Assembly (NCBI GenBank): GCA_963576565.1
Contig: OY755046.1
Location: 71,789,719 to 71,853,718 of the forward strand
DNA: 64,000 bases
Reading direction: 5' to 3'
DNA from: Aspidapion aeneum
Lineage: Eukaryota; Arthropoda; Insecta; Coleoptera; Brentidae
The notes under the pieces are model-generated. The model worked only from the letters and a program-made list of their open reading frames with translations. It was not told the DNA's origin and searched no databases. Positions 29,801-41,978 of the stretch are shown piece by piece. Every line of letters starts with the position of its first letter. The first letter of the stretch is position 1. The position numbers and the translations under genes were made by a program.

Positions 29801-32414
29801 AATTTTGGTGTTTTTAAATTTTTTTCTATAGTTTTATCATAGTTGCTTTCAGTCTGCCAAAGCTCAGCTCCCTATTTAGAATGTTGGGGTTTTTTAATTT
29901 TTTCCAGGGGTTTAGTCATAATTTTTTATCAGTCTCAGTCAGTGTCTGGAAGTACAGTAGAATTTTGATGATCTATACATGAATGAGTGAGTCAGTGGCA
30001 ATTTCGATATTTTTTTGAAATTTCGTAAGTACTTTACTACTTTAGGGAAGTCCATGAAACTTGGAGGGGTTGTTAATTCTATGAAGATCTACGATTGTGC
30101 AAAGTTTGAGATTCGTAGTTCATTCCGAAGTAGAGTTTTAGATAGGTCAAATATGGGCTGAAATGTTTCAAGAAAAGATGGTACGGCAGCGCGAACTTGG
30201 CGAGGCACTGCCGTGCCCTCAGATAATTACCAAAAACTTCAAAAAAATACAAAATTTTACCAAAAATTCAAAAAAATACAAAATTACAAAAAAATCACAA
30301 GACTTCAAAAATCACGGATGAGATGCGTTTAGATGGATGAGAAGAGCGGTTAAACGGATAAGACACGCGATTAGACGGATTAGAGGCCCGGTTAGATGGA
30401 TGAGATGCGCGGTTAGACAAAAATTACGATTTACATCTGACTGACTAAATCAAGCATGCTTTTTTGATGTTACCATTACCTTTCAAACACATTTTTTAAC
30501 CAACAGCACAAAAAATTTAGTTGGTTACTTTTTTTATCTCGTAATTTTGACATGTTTGGGGTGGGGGAAACGGCCTTCAAAACATTTAATTTGTAGAATA
30601 AACATTTTTTCCTGTTTGATACCATAAAATCGTTATATTTAGATTAACAACATGATTTTTACAACTGCACACTCAGTTAGGAATCACTTTCAAGAATTTT
30701 CGTAGTGGAAAACGTTGGAAATCTCCGCAAAATGTATTGTGGACTACTAAATTTCCGTGGGAACGCTACTAAGAGATGCAAAGAAGAAAGATGGAATACC
30801 ACATTAATGGACGAAACTTGTCATAGATGGCGCTTCGGCGTCTCAGACAAGACGATGCCAGTGTGCTTAAACTTTCGAGTGCTCGAGCCAGTCTGCTAGA
30901 TGGCGCTACACCTTGGAGTTTACTCGCATTGCACCGCCGCGAGTATTTCATATGTAGGAGTTGGTTTTGGTTAAAATTGGCTTACCTGGGTTTGCTGTTC
31001 TCTACTGATGACGTGAAACACACAGAAACGTATGTCTAGAGATGCAACCTTGTGTAAGTAGGAAAACAACCAAAATCAACTCTTCCCTCTCCTTCTGACA
31101 CTCGCAAGTTAGGCACACATACCTTTGTGTAAAGTATAAAATTCGTTTTGATTGCTACTAAGAGAGATTACTGACCTGTGATGTCCTTACTCTGCTCCAT
31201 GGCTCTTAAGTCCTTAACAACACTCTTATATAACTTGGTACCAATTCCCCTAGATTGGTGAGTGGGCAAAATGAACACCTGACTGATTCTTGGTCTTATC
31301 AAGTCTGGATAAGCATAGAACTTGTAGACTGAACAAAATCCAATGGGACTGCAGTAAGTCTGCTTGGTTACTGGGTGCTGGAATTCTTCGAAGATGTAGT
31401 AAATCATCCATTTTTCGTCGTCCAAGTCAATGAAGTTAGCTTCGTTTATGAACCAGATTATGAAGGTTTCGAAACGTTCGTGAAATGCTCGAAAATCTTT
31501 GTTTAAGTAGACTTCGTCTATTTTTGTGATGTATAGTGTTGGGAATATTTGTTTATCAGCAAATCTCTCCACTAAAAAAAATTAATGGATCCATGACGGT
31601 TGTTCCTAGCTAGCCTAAAGTGAAGTCATGTTTCAGTAAATATCTCAGAAACCAAAGCTCCTACGAAGTTTTTGGTTATAACACAAATTATTCAGCAAAA
31701 TGTAATCTACTATATTCCGGAAACCGCATATTGCTGCGATGCTCCATTAGAAAGTTATCATTTTTAAAAAATTTTAATTGTAAAAAAACTGACATTAGCA
31801 TTCATGGATTTTGGCCAAAATCAGCTTGTTAGAGTGTCGAACACTATTTTACCTAAAAATTTTAAGAAAATCAGTTTAGCAATTTAAGAGCTATCACGTT
31901 ACAGACAGACACACACCCACAGACAGATGATATTGCTAAGACAGGTAACGAAAGGTAACTGAATCTGGAGTTGAATAAAATATATTTCAGTTTTTAGCAA
32001 AAACATTCAACTTGAATTTTTTTGGTTTTTAGTTATATTGGCTCACACATATACTATAACTATAGTATAGTTTTTGCAAAGTCACCTGAAATGCTTCAAA
32101 TACGGGGTTGTATCAATTTCATGAAATGTTGCTTCAATCTGCCCTTCAAAAGTTATCCAAATTCATATAAAATCTTCCTGGTATAATTTCAACCCTACCG
32201 ACAGAGAAAAGGCGCGGCTCTTTGTTTTCTGACCGACCCAACACAGGTGGATAGACGGCACCTGATTCGCAGATTTTAGCTCACACATATACTATACTAT
32301 AGTAGTGTGAGCTATAGTGATCCTAATTTTTTCGAGAAAAAAAAAGTTGCTCCGATTTCAAAAAATTTTATATATCTTTGCGTTTCAGATGATTTTGAAA
32401 CTTTTTTGTTGCGC

Positions 32415-32445
<31 letters not shown>

Positions 32446-35400
32446 AACGACCAACGCGCATAACTCAAGAACCGCTGGCCCGATTTTAATGAAATTTGGC
32501 ACCTAGGCTAAGTCTTGGGTCGAGATGGTCCCATTTAAAAATGAACAAAATCCACCAAGCACAAGCCAAATAAAAGGGTGGGGGTAGATTTCAAAAATTA
32601 GAGTTTATGTTAAAATATGGCGTGTGTGATATCAAACGAAAGGTAATTCAGTCTGGAGTTATAAAAAATAAACTTTAGTTAAAAAAAAGGGTGGGGGTAA
32701 ATTTGAAAAATTAGATTTTAAGTTAAAATATGGCGTGTGTGTTATGAAACGAAAGGTAATTGAGTCTGGAGTTAAACAAAATACATTTTAGTTTTTTTTT
32801 AAAGGGTGGGGGTAGATTTCAAAAATTAGAGTTTAAGTCAAAACATGGCTTGTGTGGTATCAAACGAAAGGTAATTGAGTCTGGAGTTCAATAAAATATA
32901 TTTAAGTTTTTAGTTATATTAGCTCACGCGTACACTATAACTATAGTACCTAGTGTGAGCTTAGGTGCCCATAGATTGGCAGAGTATTTTCTATGTGATT
33001 TATTACTGACTTACCTGGTTTTTCACTTGGAAATTTGCAAATAACTTCTCCCCACATCTGATCATGTACTTCTTCATCAAACTCCTTGGCAAATTCATCT
33101 GGGTCGAGGGTGTAATGTCCCGGCAACCATTCATTTAATTTCTCCATAATGTCATCTGGTTCAACATTTTGGTTTTTGATTACACCCTTGGTTTTCACAT
33201 CGACATAACATTTACACGAATTGTGCAAGTAGTTTAGAGTTATCGAAGGATTTAGGTAGCCAAAAATTGATTCACTATAAATAACAAGTTTATGGAGTTT
33301 TAAAATTTTATTCAAAACACTATATACACTATAATGTTCTGTCATTATAGAGTATTAGCACAAAGTAATACATAGTAGCGATTTTGACATATTTGTTCAC
33401 ATTGGAGTCCTAAAGAAAGTTTTCAACCTTGGGGGAGGGGGCGGCTTCCCCGTCATCTCTACTCAATGCTTTTGTGCATAATATATATAGTTTCTAAAAT
33501 ATGAATTTTTACTGTATGGAGATAAAAAACTGTAAATGACGTCTGCAGGACTAAGGTCCAATAAAGTAAACTAAGGCTTGGTTTACCTCGCAACATAATG
33601 CACAATGGACAAGCTTGATGCTAAATTTTGGTCTCTCTGTCATTTTCACTCCTGCTTAGTTTGGTAAAAGCAAAATTTAAAATTTGGCATCAAATTTGTC
33701 TATTTTTCAATTCAATTTCAATTTTTTTTTTTTCAATTCAAAATATACTTTATTGTCTGAAAAAATAACAATTTTTCATTGACAAAGCATTTAGTTCTTA
33801 AATCAAGCCACCCTGAAGGCGCTAAACGCACCCAAGATTGCTGACGGCTTGGTGGAAGAATGCGCAGAGGCGCTGGAGACCCTAAGCGATGGCAAACGGG
33901 TGACGCTGGTTTGGGTTCCGGGACATACGGGGGTACCAGGCAACGAGAAGGCGGACGAACTCGCACGACTCGGGGCAGGAACCGCCTATGTAGGACCGGA
34001 GCCACTTTTGGGCGTGACAAAAAGACAAGTGCAAAGCGGACTCAACAAATGGGCCCAGGACGCGCTATTAAACTCCTGGGAAACAGGAACGGGTTGCAGA
34101 CAAACCAGAGAATTCGTAGACCGTCCAAAAGCGACCAGAATTAGATGGATGCTGGGACGGACACGAAAAAACCTCGGACTGCTGATAGGTACTCTAACCG
34201 GACATAACCGGTTGAGGAAGCACATGACACGTATAGGAGTCGAGAATGACCCTACCTGCCCAGCCTGTGGACAGGAAGAAGAGACATCAAGACACCTTGT
34301 GGCAGAATGTGAGGCCTACGCAAGGATGAGACAACAGGCACTCGGAGCGCCAACTCTGAGCGAGGAAGAACTGCACATGCTCAAATGGGCAGACTTACTG
34401 GACTTTGTAAAGAGAACAGGAAGGCCCAATGAGTTACCCGACCATCAAAGGGAAGTGCAGAGATTGGGTTAAGGGACAGACTTGGGGCATGGCAAAAAGG
34501 GCCTACTCTGGCCTACTTGTCAGACCTGCGGGTCAATCCCCCCCCCACTACTACTACTACTAGTTCTTAAATCTAGTTTAAAATTAAAATATATAAAAAA
34601 AACATTAATTAGACCAGTCCTCAAAACACAAAACTTTGGGTATAGTTCAAATAAACACTAACAAGTAGGTACTCAGTGTTGCTACATACAAAAAAAAAGT
34701 GTCTAAAAGTTTATTAAAAATCAACTAAATTTTATAGTCAAAAAATTCCTGCAAACTATAATATGCTTTTTTACAGAGAAAACACCTTACAGCTGCCTTG
34801 AACTTTTTATTGTCTTTTATTTCTCTTAGGTGGTAAATGGTTAAATATTTTCTTACTTCTGTAAATTACTGAGTTTTGTGTTAAAGTGGATTATAAAGAA
34901 ATTTCTTACCTTTCTCCAAAAATTTGATAAGCCATTTGAGGTTTAAAAATTTGTGATGGATTGCACCACTTCAGGTCTTCTTTCTCATAAACTGCAATAG
35001 TTAAAAGAAACAAATTAGGTTAGGTTCACACATTATTAGTAATGTGTGAAAGTTTTTATAAATGTTATGGGGTTAATCGCAATTAACATCACATGGATGA
35101 TTCTACCAAAAGTGGGCTCTATATGGATATCATTTTTGGTCATTGCCTTTAAATAACAGTACAGCACAGTAAATCATTTTGTTTTTTTAAATTTATGTAA
35201 CTAATTAGGTGTAAGCTAAGAAACATTTATTTTCCCAAATTTTAGAAATTATTGCATAAAAATTCCAGAGGGATGAGTACCAGAGGAATGAGTTTTTTAA
35301 TGGTTTTCCAATTTAAATCAAAATCTATTTAGACTACTTAACTTAAGTTTTATATAAACAAAGTTCCTATACTTATAATTTTAAAACAATCAACAAAAAA

Positions 35401-37062
35401 ATTTTACTATTGATATCAGTCAAATATTTACTTACCAGAGGGATGATAATTGAAGTGTTCCTTTTAATCATCTCTGAAAAAAACTAATTTTCTGCCAAAA
35501 ATAAAAAGATCTATAACTTAAACCAAACTAAAGTTGACATTATCTGTCACAACTCGTCACCCTCACAAGTAAATTAGATATCCTGGGCCGTCTCTTTTTG
35601 TAGAAATTAACAGGTGGTATTCACAAATATTGTGTTATTAAAAATGGAGCACATTTAAAATTGTAAAATTTTCTGGAGAAAATGTAAATTCGGATTTTTA
35701 AAAAATATGACTGCAAACTTCAGTTTTATCAATTTTTTGATAAATAGTTAAGACTTGGTTAAATATTATTTATTAGGATATTTTTTTCAATTTGAGTTTT
35801 TAATATTTGGTTTGGGTCTACACCAGAGGAATGAGGTATTTGCTTTGTAATAAAAAAAATTATAAACTTGCAATTTTATTTATACATTAAACTCAAATGC
35901 TCCATAAAGAAAACATTTCGTTTTAAATCTTATTACTAAAACTATGCTTTATTTGCAGTCTGTGTTTGAAAAATATGCATTCCCACTCCACAGCACCATT
36001 TTTGTAGAATCATCCAAATACAAAACAACAAAGATGGAGAATGGATTCACTCAGCCTTGTTACAGTGCATCTGAGGATAACAGACAAATGGAACCACAAG
36101 TAGATCTATTAGGGCTCACTTTACTTACTTATTTGAATTTCTAAAACACTTTTCATGTACTGGTGTGCAAGTCGTTTTAAATTTTCAAAATTCAAACACA
36201 CAGACAAATGGAACTTGTTGTAAAGCAATCCACTACAACAACAACAACAACCAGATCTATATACCCTTAATTTAATTTATTAGAACCCAAAAAGACAAAC
36301 AAATCTACATAGGTTTACTTAATGGATTGTTCATACTCGTCTTTTGTCTAGTCTTTTGTCTTGGTTTAGTCATATGTCTTGTCATAAGAAAGTTAAAACC
36401 ACTGTTTCTTATGGGAGTGTTCAGACAATGCTTTTGCTTTTGTTTTTGATTAGTCTTTGTCTTAAGAGTTGCCAACTTTCAATCCTTAGGACAACGACTA
36501 AGACAAGTGACAGACATCAGCTGATATTTGTTGTTTTTTTTACAGGGCGTCCGAAGAGCGGAAGCGCGCGGCCGAAATTTGGAATTTACCGCCATTAATC
36601 ATGTTTTTAACAGAAAATCTCAACATAACCTCAAAATTTGTTTTTTTTTTCTTTTTCGCTTTTGTTCTTTCGTGTTTGTGTTTCGTGCACAGATTGGGTT
36701 CAATAAGATTGTTTTGTGTAGAAAATGACTTTTGAAGAGGGCCTTTTTATTGAAATTGAATTTTTTTTCAGTGGGTTATGACTAAGACTAATCAAAAACA
36801 AAAGACGAGTATGAACAGCCGATTTTGTTTAAGACAGCTAAGACTAATCAAAGGACAAAGACTAATCAAAAACAAAAGACTAAGACGAGTATGAACAATA
36901 CTTTAACTTACTGATTTGGAACTTAATAGCCTCTAGGGCACTTTTCTTGTACTGTGCCATTTCACAGTCACCACCGGCACTGCCTTTGTTCTCTGAGGAA
37001 GAACTCCTGATGATTCCCGCACTCTCAGCACTGCTACCACTGCTGGAACCAGCTGTTGCCAT
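26496..37062 (-). CDS. HAT1: Histone acetyltransferase type B catalytic subunit, seven exons
   Basis: Minus-strand exons are 37062-36912, 34991-34910, 33274-33015, 31571-31176, 28529-28365, about 26801-26704 and 26672-26496. The first five junctions are phase-perfect. The product matches HAT1, which acetylates newly made histone H4 with a WD-repeat partner. Residues 1-50 are Ser/Gly-rich. A HAT1 N-terminal domain follows, including EAIKFQI, YQIFGESESIFGY and the acidic EPDDIMEKL. The GNAT core contains HERFETFIIWFINEA, RPRISQVFIL (from about residue 257) and the acetyl-CoA motif QSRGIG (about 270-275). ITVEEP holds the likely catalytic Glu (about 298), then LRVYDIL. The C-terminal two exons are less conserved. 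With a 31-bp last intron the frame closes at 442 residues; the human protein has 419. HAT1 identity is sure, but the last junction is not. Confidence 0.93.
27265..27600. repeat. Dispersed copy of the hAT-internal repeat
   Basis: GAAAAACAAACGTGGAAGTGG through GTGGGTAACCT matches the two tandem units at 22990-23310 and 23350-23660, but lacks the hAT ends here. It lies in HAT1 intron 5. Confidence 0.8.
27840..28080. repeat. Dispersed repeat shared with 52530-52690 (inverted)
   Basis: GACAGTTAACTGTCAACAC, then TTAGGTGTCCATTAGATCTTGGACCCCCGTGAG, recurs inverted at 52600-52660. Unclassified. Confidence 0.55.
28365..28529 (-). CDS. HAT1: HAT1 exon 5, catalytic Glu segment
   Basis: 165 bases encoding VEEPTTQFRKIRDL to LRVYDIL. 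I end the exon at donor gtatgt (28364-28359). Reading straight on would give a stop five codons later, but the family continues past this point and downstream exons fit in phase. Confidence 0.88.
28730..28995. repeat. AT-rich low-complexity tract (CCAAAACTTCAAAAAAATA)n
   Basis: Irregular tandem repeats of about 20-30 bp in HAT1 intron 4, with a smaller relative at 30225-30310. The long open frames across it are composition artefacts. Confidence 0.75.
29018..29427 (+). mobile_element. Solo LTR, 410 bp
   Basis: Begins TGTTACGGGTTCTCC, ends TTTGTAACA (TG...CA ends), and is flanked by a 4-bp duplication ATAG (29014-29017, 29428-29431). It contains a TATATATA-type promoter near 29225 and AATAAAT near 29380, giving plus orientation. 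No internal retroelement sequence remains; a Gypsy-type LTR is likely from the 4-bp duplication. Confidence 0.8.
29440..30225. repeat. Dispersed repeat copy (GGCACTGCCGTGCCC terminus)
   Basis: Inverted relative of 16570-17005. It carries the GAGCTCAGCTCCCTA / TTTTTCTATAGTTTTATCAT units and ends CGAGGCACTGCCGTGCCCTC. Lies in HAT1 intron 4. Confidence 0.65.
30310..31150. other. HAT1 intron 4, unclassified
   Basis: Short GATGAGATGCGC-GGTTAGACGGAT repeats at 30310-30420. The rest, including TAGATGGCGCTTCGG / TAGATGGCGCTACA near 30826 and 30898, has no recognised gene. Confidence 0.4.
31176..31571 (-). CDS. HAT1: HAT1 exon 4, acetyl-CoA binding core
   Basis: 396 bases encoding VERFADKQIF to EQSKDIT. 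They include FIIWFINEANFIDLDDEKW, RPRISQVFIL and QSRGIGTKLY, the GNAT motif A region. The donor is gtcagt. Confidence 0.95.
32277..32989. mobile_element. Dispersed TAGCTCACAC/(CTGT)n element, copy 3
   Basis: Same end-to-end layout as 17007-17685. A fragment of the same family lies at about 31950-32075. The right end is about 20 bp from the HAT1 exon 3 donor. Confidence 0.75.
33015..33274 (-). CDS. HAT1: HAT1 exon 3
   Basis: 260 bases encoding SESIFGYLNPSITL to FPSEKP. They correspond to the central part of the HAT1 N-terminal domain. The donor gtaagt lies about 20 bp from the end of a dispersed element at 32277-32989. Confidence 0.9.
33805..34472 (+). CDS. Retrotransposon ORF2 C-terminus: RNase H end and zinc-knuckle tail, 5'-truncated
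   Basis: Open from the truncation point (ATLKALNAPKIADGL) to TAA. It shows VTLVWVPGHTGVPGNEKADE, the last RNase H motif with its His and Asp, then CPACGQEEETSRHLVAEC, the C-x2-C...H-x4-C tail of Jockey/I/R1-group LINEs. No start codon of its own; not a functional gene. Confidence 0.88.
33805..34560 (+). mobile_element. 5'-truncated LINE insertion with 13-bp target duplication
   Basis: Flanked by TAGTTCTTAAATC at 33792-33804 and 34561-34573. The 3' end is a (CTA)n tail. The element is GC-richer than its surroundings and sits in HAT1 intron 2, opposite to HAT1. Full duplication and an intact frame point to a young insertion. Confidence 0.9.
34910..34991 (-). CDS. HAT1: HAT1 exon 2
   Basis: 82 bases in phase with exons 1 and 3. 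They encode YEKEDLKWCNPSQIFKPQMA and then YQIFGE. The acceptor is ttgcag and the donor is gtaag. Confidence 0.88.
35000..36320. other. HAT1 intron 1, nothing recognised
   Basis: AT-rich intron sequence with a short (CAA)n run near 36233-36250. No supported gene or element seen. Confidence 0.45.
36325..36899. mobile_element. TIR element beside HAT1 exon 1
   Basis: Ends ATTGTTCATACTCGTC / GACGAGTATGAACAAT with sub-terminal CTTTTGTCTTAGTC-type repeats in both arms. An extra internal terminus lies at 36808-36820. The inside is not coding. Its right end is about 12 bp from the exon 1 donor. Confidence 0.7.
36912..37062 (-). CDS. HAT1: HAT1 exon 1 with start codon
   Basis: ATG at 37062-37060; 50 codons plus one base. 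A low-complexity Ser/Gly/Glu leader ends in KKSALEAIKFQI. The donor GTAAGT reads on the minus strand at 36911-36906. A TIR element ends about 12 bp from this donor. Confidence 0.88.
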
Positions 37063-37569
37063 TTAATTGCTCAAAGTCAACTTTTATAAATAGCGCACTT
37101 TTTTCAGTAATCACTCATTTAAACACTACAAGAAAAAGGTAAACAAAAAAGCAGCAGATTTTTTTTGAGCGGGAAACTAACCTCAAAAAAGCTAAAACAG
37201 CTGATGAACAGACAGTGAAAAAAAAACAAAACAAATGATTGGCCAACAAGAAAAATAGCCTGAGTCTGTATTACACTTCCTCGTAAAATTGATTAGAAGC
37301 CTCATAATATTATTAGTTTTGTTCACATTTTAAAAAAATTATTTGTGGTGTTTAAATAATTAGGTTTACAAAACAAACAAATATTTTTGGTAAAAATCTT
37401 AATATTATAAAACAGAGATAAAAGTATTAAATTAAAATCGTGCTAGACATCATTGCCTAGATAAAACCCAATTTTTTAAGTATAAAAACAATTTCATTTA
37501 ATAGAAAAATAAATAAATAAATATACATTTGCCTATTTTACAACTTATTTCTATTACCAATTTTTAACC
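37063..37569. promoter_or_regulatory. Spacer between HAT1 start and the stop of the upstream secreted-protein gene
   Basis: This 507-bp spacer must hold the HAT1 promoter and the 3' end of the tandem upstream gene. An ATTAAA-type signal on the minus strand (37502-37497) could end the upstream transcript. I see no TATA box for HAT1, as expected for a housekeeping gene. Confidence 0.4.
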
Positions 37570-40500
37570 TTAACTACTTTTCTTAAACTTTTTGATCCAT
37601 TCTTCTTGTTTTCGTTTTATATCAGCCAAAATTTCTTTCAGATCTTTCTTATGGGGCTTATCACCTTTCTTTATCACCTCATTGTCCAACTTGCCCACTT
37701 TAACTCCATCAAGGCTTTCTTGCAGTTCCAAATTTGCTTCGTCAAATCTGCTTTGAAGATCGAAAAGTATTTTTAATTCTTTTTTGACGTTTTGATTGCG
37801 AGAAAGTTTTTTGTTCATTTCTTTGACCGTGTCCTTTTGTAACTTACAAGCATTCATCATTTCCCAAATTATTTTCGCGACTTCTTCAAGTTTTTCTTCA
37901 TCTTCTTCAGTGTTCAAAAACTTTTTTAGTTTATTTAACAGTTCAATATCTTTTTGTACTTCTTCGTCTCTGATTTTACCGATGTTCTTAACCAAATCGT
38001 TTCGAGTTTTTTGTGTGATAAACTTGAGATCACTCAAATAGTCAACAAACTTAATTTCTTTTTTAGTATTAAAGGGAGTTTTCATTTCGAATCTTGTCTC
38101 AAAATCTTCAACAACACTTGTGATCAAACTTTGTAACCTTTGTAACTTGGCTAAAATCGAAATCAACATTTTTCTCACAAATTCATTGTTATTTTTTTGT
38201 AAAGTTTCGCCTATATGTTTAACAGCTAAGTTTTTAACATTTTGCAAATCTTTAAGTTTTTCTAGTGTCTCAATTTTTCCCTCAATGTCATCAATCTTAT
38301 TATCTATGAGTAGCCTTTTCCAGTCTTCTTCAATAGATATTTTTATTTGGTGGACTTTAATCAAATCTTCACAAACTACATCATACATTTCCAAATTTGA
38401 ATTTACCAAACTGTCTATTTCGTTTAGAAGATGTGTAATGCGTTCTTTAATAACTTTTTGAGGTACAATAGCATTTTGAGTGCTTCCTACTAAGTCTGTG
38501 TGTTCTTTAGCTCTTTGAATGAGCATATCAATTTTACCTTCTTTTTCTTCCGAAGATTTGTCGTTTTTAGGAAGTATTGCTTTTTTCTTACTGCCAAAAA
38601 GCAAAGGTCGCTTAATACCATTGTACTCCATAAAAGCTAAACCCTTGTTGTCAATAATGACTCTAGGTTTTACTTTTTTAATTTGAATCTTCTTTTTAGT
38701 GGGCCTTTCTTCAGAAGATTCCAAAAAATAATCGTAATCATCTACGCTTTCTTGTTTAGGTTGTACGATGGGCTTATGCCTATTCTCGAAAATTGGTCTA
38801 AAATTAAGTTCTCGCTTCAGGTACTCCTCGACTTGACTTTGCACTTCATCCGAATCTACTACTTTAATTACGTAACGTTTTTTTCTTACGTTTGAAGAGG
38901 CCTGTTTGAGAACATTTTGAGACTTTTTGGGCTCAAAACTCACCAAGTCCTTTGAAGTTGAATCTGTAGCAATATCTTTTGAAATTTTGTTTAAAGGGCC
39001 TTTAATTTCTTGAGAACTTTCAAAAACTATTGAATATTCCGGCTGTAGATTACGGTTTTTAACTTTAATATTAGCATCAGTCATTTTTTCTTTCAAACTC
39101 TTATCAGTATAATCTTCCTTAGAGGATTTAAAAATTAAAGTATATTGTGGCTCAAAAGTCAACTGACTACGAGTTTTTATTATTTCTTTATTTACTTTGT
39201 TAGCTACTTTTTGTTTTTTAAAATCTTCCAGTTTTTCATCATCAGAATTCTTCAGTTTCAAATTCTTATCATCATGATCTTTCTCTTCTTTCGACGATTT
39301 GAAAACCAAAGTATATTGTGGCCCTATGCTCAATGGACTACTCTTTTTTGATATTTCTTTATTTTTAACACCCGCATATTTTTCATTTGGTTTAATTTGT
39401 TCTGCTTTATCTTTTATTTCTCTTTTATGTCTGCGTTGAAATCCAGGTTGAACAATTGACTCAATTACATTTGGATTAACATTATCGAAGTCTCCTATAA
39501 TATTACTAGCAAGATCCATACAGTTATTTTTGAAGTCTTTTCCAAAGTTTCTAAAGTATTTCTTTGCAGTGTAAACTAAATTCGGAAGTGTGGTCATCAT
39601 AGGGTTGATGCTCTTTTTGTTAATTGTGTGAAATTGTTTTAAAAAATCAATTGGAGCATTGAATAACATCATCATTGGGTTGTGTGAAGCCCCACTTTTG
39701 TTTTTAATTCCAAATGGATTTTTTCTTTTTTCTTTTATTTCTTTTAATTTATGTTCTCTTTCCTGTTTCTTCTGAAAATTATTTAGCTCTTCTTGTACTG
39801 CTTTCTTAATTACATTTTTACCAATAATAACATCTGGTTTTGCTAGCGCAGCAAAGGCTGGTTTCTTATTGAACAGAGAAGGATATTTTTGATGTAGTAA
39901 AGATGGTGGATGCAGTGGATAGCTTTGTTGAACTGTTGGTTCTTCAGAATAATCTGTATATCCTTCTAACTGCTCAAAACTTTGAGGTTCTTCATCAGAA
40001 CAAGCTTCGTCTTCAGTTTCTTCTTCATAATCTTCATCTGGTTGATTTTTATAACGATTGTTGTTTCTGTTTCCTACAATGTGTTTTTTAGACTCGTCTT
40101 CCTCACTAACAACCTCAATCTCATAGTGAGTAGGTAAGTCTAGTTCGTCACTACCCAAAATAATTGTTCTTTTTGGTCTTGTATCTGGATTATACATTGC
40201 ATTTCTCGAATGAATTTTAACTTTGTGTTGATGGACTTTTGAAGGGACCATACATTTTTTCATAAAGTCTGTTGCCTGTGATTCTAGTTTTGGATCTAGG
40301 TAATTGTTATTTAATCTTTTAAGTTTTTTTAGAAGCAACTTTTGATTAACCTCATTTTTAGGTTTGGTCCTAGGAACGAATCTTGATTTTTTTAATGCAG
40401 CACCTAACGTAGGATCAAGTTCTTTTTTAATTTTTTTGTATTGCATTTCTAAAATTGGATTTACAGATGTTCCCGATTTTCTTGGAACTTGACCATATTT

Positions 40501-41978
40501 GTTTCTATAAGTTTTTAATGGATTTTTAATAAGGATATTTTTATTTGGATCAAAGTAATTTGGTTTTTGTGCAATTTTACTTACCATAGAGTATTTTTGA
40601 TTTAGGTTTGGACTATTATAATACTGTGGGTTATTTTTCTTGTGAATATCATTTAATTGTTCTAATAAGCTAGCTTTTTGAGGTCTAGTGGTACTTGAGC
40701 CATGCACGTGCTTAACAGCACTATGTAGATCTTTAAATTGTTGCGGAAACAGGCTTGTGAAAAATTTACTCACTGAATTTCCAAAGTCTTCTACATGTCT
40801 TTTGTTTCTGCAATCTCTCTGGTCTTTTTTTTGACAATGGCATTCTTGACATTTATTAGAACATTTTTGACAAGGGTTTGATAAATCTCGTTTGTTTCTT
40901 GAGGTGTCAGAACATTTACAATTTTGGCATGTACATTTCGAGTTTTTCGTCCGTGTTGGTTCTCTTTTATGTCTTGACACAGCGGAGCATTCACACTTGA
41001 TACATTTACAGTTCTGACATTTACAGTTTGGGTTTTCACATGTTGTTGACGTTGTTTCGACTGAGCTAGTGTCTTTTGTGTGTGAAGAGTTTGACAGATC
41101 TCGTTTATTTCTTGAAATGTCAGAACATTTGCAATTTTGGCATTTACATTTGGAGTCTTTCGTATGTGTCGGTTCTCTTTTATGTCTTGACATATCAGAG
41201 CATTGACATTTGATACATTTACAGTTTTGACATTTACAGTTTGGGTTTCCACATGTTTTTGACGTTGTTTCGACTGAGCTAGTGTCTCTTGTGTGTGACA
41301 AATCTCGTTTATTTCTTGAAATGTCAGAACATTTGCAATTTTGGCATTTACATTTGGAGTCTTTCGTTCGTGTCGGTTCTCTTTTATGTCTTGACATATC
41401 AGAGCATTGACACTTGATGTATTTACAGTTTTGACACTTACAGTTTGGGTTTTCACATGTTTTTGACGTTGTTTCGACTGAGCTAGTGTCTTTTGTGTGT
41501 GAAGAGTTTGACAAATCTCGTTTATTTCTGGAAATGTCTGAACATTTACAATTTTGGCATTTACATTTGGAGTCTTTCGTTCGTGTCGGTTCTCTTTTAT
41601 GTCTTGACATGTCAGAGCATTGACACTTGATACATTTACAATTTTGACATTTACAGTTAGGGTTTTGACATGTTTTTGACGTTGTTTCGACTGAGCTAGT
41701 GTCTTTGGTGTGTGATGACTCTGTTTCGACTATATAAGGTTGATTTTGGTAATTTTCAACAGTTAAAATACCTTGGTGATACCCGTAAGGGATTCTTTGA
41801 TAAACTCTGGGGTAAACTGGCTGATATTGAAGTGCGTTTGCTAAATTTGGAGGCCATGTTTGTATTTCTTTGAGTTGATTGACATAGATGGGCTTGATAT
41901 ATTGTAGCTGATTGTGATAGGAATGATAAGGACATTCGCCAGGATGGGCAGAATGATAAATCTGGTATTGATCAGTAT
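37570..41978 (-). CDS. Exon 3 of the Cys-rich secreted protein, 4.4 kb
   Basis: Begins two bases before ACT at 41976 (TDQYQIYHSAHPGECP...) and stays open for 1468 codons to TAA at 37572-37570. An ATG at 41610 lies inside the repeats; the true reading frame extends 368 bases further upstream to a good acceptor (ttttttttag). Confidence 0.9.

Noticed and set aside
36344..36728. Plus-strand frames near HAT1 exon 1
   Set aside because: They lie within a terminal-inverted-repeat element and have no domain or splice support.
40791..41456. 221-codon minus-strand frame rich in VNVKTVN
   Set aside because: Out-of-frame reading of the four cysteine-rich repeats of the larger exon.
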